Origin: an uncultured Lachnospiraceae bacterium
GTDB taxonomy: Bacteria > Bacillota > Clostridia > Lachnospirales > Lachnospiraceae
Reading direction: 5' to 3'
Assembly (NCBI GenBank): GCA_902784025.1
Contig: CACZTF010000200.1
Coordinates: 1-8,496 of the forward strand
DNA: 8,496 nt
In this document: positions 5,157-8,496 of the stretch, in pieces
Position numbering within the stretch: position 1 is the stretch's first letter
How the letters are laid out: each line of letters begins with the position of its first letter
Notes under the pieces: model-generated
Seen by the model: only the letters and a program-made list of their open reading frames with translations
The model's database searches: none
What the model was told of the DNA's origin: nothing
Position numbers and translations under genes: made by a program

Positions 5157-6122
5157 TCAGTCATTAACATGCAGGCTCTTTTGGAATAAGCACTGAACTG
5201 GCTTTGAACCCAGTATTCCCACAATGAAGATGCTCAGAATCAGTGAAAACATAATGCCCGGGATGCCATCATTTTTGAAGTGGGTGCTTTTGTCTATCCA
5301 GATGAATATAAAGCCATGGAGCAAATAAATCCCCATCGTGCTTTGCCCAATGGAAGAAATAAATGGAATACGGATATTTGGGACTACAAGAAACAGCAGA
5401 ATAATCCAGGCACAGGCATTCAATCCCAGTACTGCCCTCATTACCGGCCCGCTGTTTGCAACACTATAGGGTTGCGAAGCATAGAAAGCTGCTATTGGAA
5501 CTTTATAGTGATAAAACGTGTATTCACACATTATTATCAGAACAAAACATATAAAAATCAGGATGCTCCTGTTCCGTTCCAGGTATGATTTTACCCCTGT
5601 CACATCCAATCTTTTAAGCAGAAAACCGCTGATAAAAAAAGGGAGGAAAACTATAGTACGGGACAGGGAAAAATAATAGTCAACTGTGCTTTCATATCCA
5701 ATGAGGATGGCACAAACAAGGGCAATCACCAGTACCAAAGAAATAATCCTGTTTGATTCTTTTTCCAGCATTCCCGCAAAAAGATAGTATACGCCAAGGC
5801 TCAACAGATACCACATAAGTCTGTACGGCCCTGTGAATTGGATGACCAGATTTCCTGAAGCCCCTGCCGCGTAATAGTCAGCCGCAAGATACAATACCTG
5901 AAATACAATATAGGGGAGGAGGATATGCTTGATGAGCCTTTTTAATGACGGCTTGCAGCAATACCCGGAAAGAAATATGAAGGCAGGCATATGAAACGAG
6001 TAGACAATCCTGTATACGAAGTTATAGTCAGGAATCACAACTGCCGAAAGAATATGTCCAAACACCGTCAGACAGATCAGAATAAACCGGATGTTATCAA
6101 TTTTATAAATTCTCACCCTCAT
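5157..6122 (-). CDS. Acyltransferase 3 family membrane O-acetyltransferase (first copy), 321 residues
   Basis: This is an integral membrane protein of the acyltransferase-3 superfamily, of the shorter kind often called fucose 4-O-acetylase-like. The R-x10-H signature lies in the first helix (R12 and H23, within DNIRFILICLTVFGHIL). It is followed by SFHMPAFIFLSGY, typical of the second helix region, and by roughly nine further hydrophobic segments, with MGIYLLHGF near residue 265 as the conserved late motif. The start is ATG at 6122, nine bases after TTAGGGG, 30 bases downstream of the phosphoglycerol transferase TAA; it ends in TGA at 5157. About 75 bases separate it from the broken glycosyltransferase. 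The two acyltransferases differ clearly in sequence, so they probably serve different acceptors or positions. The frame is intact. Confidence 0.85.
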   Translation of the reverse strand: MRVRIYKIDNIRFILICLTVFGHILSAVVIPDYNFVYRIVYSFHMPAFIFLSGYCCKPSLKRLIKHILLPYIVFQVLYLAADYYAAGASGNLVIQFTGPYRLMWYLLSLGVYYLFAGMLEKESNRIISLVLVIALVCAILIGYESTVDYYFSLSRTIVFLPFFISGFLLKRLDVTGVKSYLERNRSILIFICFVLIIMCEYTFYHYKVPIAAFYASQPYSVANSGPVMRAVLGLNACAWIILLFLVVPNIRIPFISSIGQSTMGIYLLHGFIFIWIDKSTHFKNDGIPGIMFSLILSIFIVGILGSKPVQCLFQKSLHVND

Positions 6123-6152
6123 GTTATATTCCCCTAATCACATCAGCAATCT

Positions 6153-7766
6153 TTATTCTGCATACAAGAATTCTCTTTCATAGAAAACTGAACGTTTTGC
6201 AAGCTCCGCGTACAGGAAGTCATACCCGTATTTCTCTGCCAGTGTCTCGTCTCCTGAGAACAGGTTGACGCCAAGCCCCAGCTGGTTCCCTTCTATCTCA
6301 ATGCCAATGGCGGCAAGCATTGTCGGGAAAAAGTCCAGCGTGGTAAACTTCCGGTTCTTCTCAATATCTGTCCCGATGCCTTCCACACTATCAGTAACAT
6401 TCAGGAAAGCGTTGTACACACCGCGGTCTTTCTTATAATCATTCCAGCCACTTCCGTCATCCACATAAAAATCAGTAGCCATGCTGAGATGATCACCAAC
6501 AATTACAACGGTCGTATTCTCATAGAAATCCTGCTGCTGAATCCATTTTACGAACTCATCCACCTGTTCGGAAGCGCATCTCCAGACATTGGCATATTGG
6601 TCTTCATATTCGTCCCTGCACCGTTCGCATACATAGCCGTCCTGGGCATGAGTATCAACAGTGAGCATTGTGAAATTGAATGGCTCTTCTTTAGCCGCCA
6701 GCTCTATAAGTTCCTCTTTGGCCCATCTGTACAGCACTTCATCCTCAAAGCCCCACCAGACTTTATAATCGGCAGAGATTACACCCCTGTTAATCGCTTC
6801 ATTGTAGTCGAGGATCTCATAATGGCCGTGTGTTGTTACATAGTTCTTTCGTCCTGCAAAAGCAAAATCCGATCCCGCCATAAAGACATTATGATAACCC
6901 TGTGCTTCCAGGATATCCCCCAGTGTCAGGATTCTCGGCATGAAGCTTTCATAATCCTCCATGACACTGCCGCCGTTCAGGAATAATTTCAGGGGGAGAC
7001 CGGAAGATTGTCCGACCATCGCCCCCATAGTCCATGTACAGTCAGGGGCCACCCCGGCGCCTTTCAGGAGGTCATTTTCGGAAAAGCTGATATTGCTTTT
7101 TGCAATCCAGGACATCTCCGGAGTGTAGTTCACTTCCATCTGCCCGCCGTTTGCTTTGTCTTGCGAAGAAGTTTCTCCCGACTCGAGCAGGATATAGATC
7201 AGGTTTCTCTTTTTCTCAGGGAAAGAGATCTCCACGTTATGCGGATCAACGTACTCATTCTCTATCAGTTTTGATGTGCGGACGAGATTTTTCATGCAGT
7301 AGACAAAGTTGAAATGGTCATCAGCCCTGCGGATATTGATACCCAGCCATACCGTTATTACGGCAATCCCACAGATAAGCCTTACAGTCCATCCCTTCTC
7401 CCATACCGGCTTCAGCTTTTTGCTTCCTGTGAAAAAGAAAAATACGATTGCAGCCGCCACGGCAATTTCTACAAATATCCCGATGGTGGGTCTAAGGACC
7501 GCCCGCAGGTAGTCATTTATGTATATATCGGCCCCCTGCAGGGGCATGTTCAAATGGAACAGGATTTCATCAAACCCAATGTTATGGTAGTTCCTTACTC
7601 CCCATGAGATGCTGAATGTCAGCAGGAGCAGGGCAAATACAAACATAAAAAACAACACTACAAGAATACGCTTTCCTATAGTCCCCCAGCTGATCTTTTT
7701 TCTGGATTCCGTTTCCCCAGGATCTCTCATTTCTTTCTCGTCCATCGTTCGCACTTCCCCCGACAT
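6153..7766 (-). CDS. LtaS/MdoB-like membrane phosphoglycerol transferase (sulfatase fold), 537 residues
   Basis: The predicted role is transfer of phosphoglycerol (or a related phospho-group) from lipid to a surface glycan or lipoteichoic acid-like acceptor on the outer face of the membrane. A charged cytoplasmic N-terminus is followed by hydrophobic helices at about 33-55, 95-113 and 129-146, then an extracellular alkaline-phosphatase-fold domain from about 187. Likely metal and catalytic positions by analogy with LtaS are E195 in ILLESGETS, T244 in DCTWTMGAM (candidate nucleophile), H373 in VDTHAQDGY, and D425/H426 in VIVGDHLSM. HG with a preceding FAGRKNY (303-309) is also typical of the family. 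Length is normal for short members. The start at 7766 overlaps the previous stop as TAAATG with GAGG eight bases upstream. ATG at 7745, eight bases after GGGGGAAG, is an equally good or better start. The frame is intact, ending in TAA. Confidence 0.87.
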   Translation of the reverse strand: MSGEVRTMDEKEMRDPGETESRKKISWGTIGKRILVVLFFMFVFALLLLTFSISWGVRNYHNIGFDEILFHLNMPLQGADIYINDYLRAVLRPTIGIFVEIAVAAAIVFFFFTGSKKLKPVWEKGWTVRLICGIAVITVWLGINIRRADDHFNFVYCMKNLVRTSKLIENEYVDPHNVEISFPEKKRNLIYILLESGETSSQDKANGGQMEVNYTPEMSWIAKSNISFSENDLLKGAGVAPDCTWTMGAMVGQSSGLPLKLFLNGGSVMEDYESFMPRILTLGDILEAQGYHNVFMAGSDFAFAGRKNYVTTHGHYEILDYNEAINRGVISADYKVWWGFEDEVLYRWAKEELIELAAKEEPFNFTMLTVDTHAQDGYVCERCRDEYEDQYANVWRCASEQVDEFVKWIQQQDFYENTTVVIVGDHLSMATDFYVDDGSGWNDYKKDRGVYNAFLNVTDSVEGIGTDIEKNRKFTTLDFFPTMLAAIGIEIEGNQLGLGVNLFSGDETLAEKYGYDFLYAELAKRSVFYEREFLYAE

Positions 7767-8496
7767 TTACTCCGCCTCAGGAGTTTTCATGTAATACACA
7801 TTGAACACAAGGTTGCTGCGACCGCTCTCAGGCTCCTTCCCATTAACAAGCAATTCGCCATACGGGTTATAATTTGTCCCTAGGCAGCTCCTGCAATAGA
7901 AAGAAAGGAATTCATCATACCCGGGTGTGAGAGGATTGTAAGTGCCGTTCAGCCTTAATTTGAAATAATATTTCCCTTCCCCGATATCTTCCGGCAAGAT
8001 AATCCTGCGGTAGGCAGCATCTGCGTTTTTGCTTCCAGGATAGCTTGTAGAATCAAGAACCTGGGAGTAGATTTCCTCCCCATCCTCTCGGCATAATGTG
8101 AAAAGATATCCCGGATGCCCGTTGCCGATTGTCTTTACCAACAATTCAATAATATTGATTTTAAACCCACCAGACACTTCAAATCCCTGTTTCAGGTTCA
8201 ACCATGATTTTCCGAGAGAATCTATCTCGTACTCCAAGTCTGGCCTTCGCATCGTGCTGTTTACGCTCCAGCCCGGATGGTAGGCATTGATACCATTCTG
8301 TTGCCTGGTAATCATTCCGGCTCCCAACCTCTGCTATTTTTTTCAGAGTTTCTGTATTGATATTATCTGTATCAGCAAGGTTCCAGTGAATTACTGCATT
8401 ATACGTATCTCTGTCAATACCGTCCCAATCCTTGTAGGTAACCCCATAGGTTTCCATTGGATAGTCTCCGGTGATTGTTCTGTATTTATTGTATTC
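7767..8496 (-). pseudogene. 3' part of a gene for an unrecognised, probably extracytoplasmic protein; apparent frameshift
   Basis: The minus strand is open from the window edge in one frame (through IHWNLADTDNINTETLKKIAE at about 8392-8330) and continues as natural-looking protein in a second frame from about 8290 to TAA at 7767. The first frame after about 8285 turns Arg/Lys-rich and stops at 8179. The second frame has a TAG just upstream of TTG 8327. The likely explanation is a one-base change near 8280-8300. Alternatively, a separate gene starts at ATG 8315, which has GGGAG five bases upstream. The C-terminal part is Tyr/Gly/Asn-rich and beta-sheet-like (GKYYFKLRLNGTYNPLTPGYDE, FYCRSCLGTNYNP), with no membrane helix. 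It directly abuts the phosphoglycerol transferase (TAAATG), so it belongs to the same operon. I do not recognise the family. Confidence 0.5.

Noticed and set aside
6489..6986. Plus-strand open frame of 165 codons inside the phosphoglycerol transferase
   Set aside because: It is antisense to conserved catalytic motifs of an intact gene, with no start signal or recognisable features.
1..8496. CRISPR array, tRNA genes, insertion-sequence transposase or phage genes
   Set aside because: I found no regularly spaced repeats, no cloverleaf-like segment with a T-arm consensus, and no transposase or phage-like protein in any frame.

Overview
The window looks like chromosomal DNA of a Clostridia-type Firmicute, probably Lachnospiraceae-like. 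The basis is moderate GC with AT-rich spacers, strong Shine-Dalgarno sites, a Gram-positive fimbrial pilin, a LtaS-like phosphoglycerol transferase, and a GtrB-type glycosyltransferase with the wording typical of that group. This is inferred from protein style, not from a database search. Every gene I can support lies on the minus strand, so transcription runs from the right end of the window to the left.

Right to left: 8496-7767 is the 3' part of a gene for an unrecognised protein, split by an apparent frameshift. Next come an intact membrane-anchored LtaS/MdoB-like phosphoglycerol transferase (7766-6153), an intact acyltransferase-3 O-acetylase (6122-5157), a wrecked GtrB-like glycosyltransferase (5081-4086) and a second intact acyltransferase-3 protein (4101-2986). 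These read as one operon that decorates a cell-surface glycan or lipid-linked sugar. The glycosyltransferase carries two in-frame stops and two apparent frameshifts, while its neighbours are open.

Left of that operon is a rearrangement scar. An 18-codon hydrophobic N-terminal stub (2971-2915) abuts a 32-codon piece of the C-terminus of a UDP-glucuronate 4-epimerase-like protein (2909-2814), and the reading frame then changes. Beyond the scar lies a compact, AT-richer set of small genes: a 54-residue Trp-rich ORF, a 99-residue unknown, a HExxH metallopeptidase-like protein with a C-terminal SEC-C zinc motif (interrupted by an in-frame TAA), and a 112-residue unknown. At least the last three have tight, ribosome-site-coupled spacing. 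Two inverted repeats (1137-1160 and 1077-1126) follow as terminator-like elements.

From about 1060 to 620 there is no protein gene. About 285 bases are closed by an 11-bp perfect long-range inverted repeat and contain several internal hairpins, which suggests a structured RNA (orientation probably minus; the raiA motif is the first family to test). The leftmost 614 bases encode the N-terminal 204 residues of a fimbrial (sortase-assembled type) pilin. Its 5' end appears damaged: the well-placed Shine-Dalgarno site faces ATA, and the basic N-terminus of the signal peptide is out of frame with the rest.

The overall picture is a surface-glycan and fimbria neighbourhood in partial decay, with at least four genes showing disabling changes beside fully open ones. 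Sequencing or assembly error is the main competing explanation.
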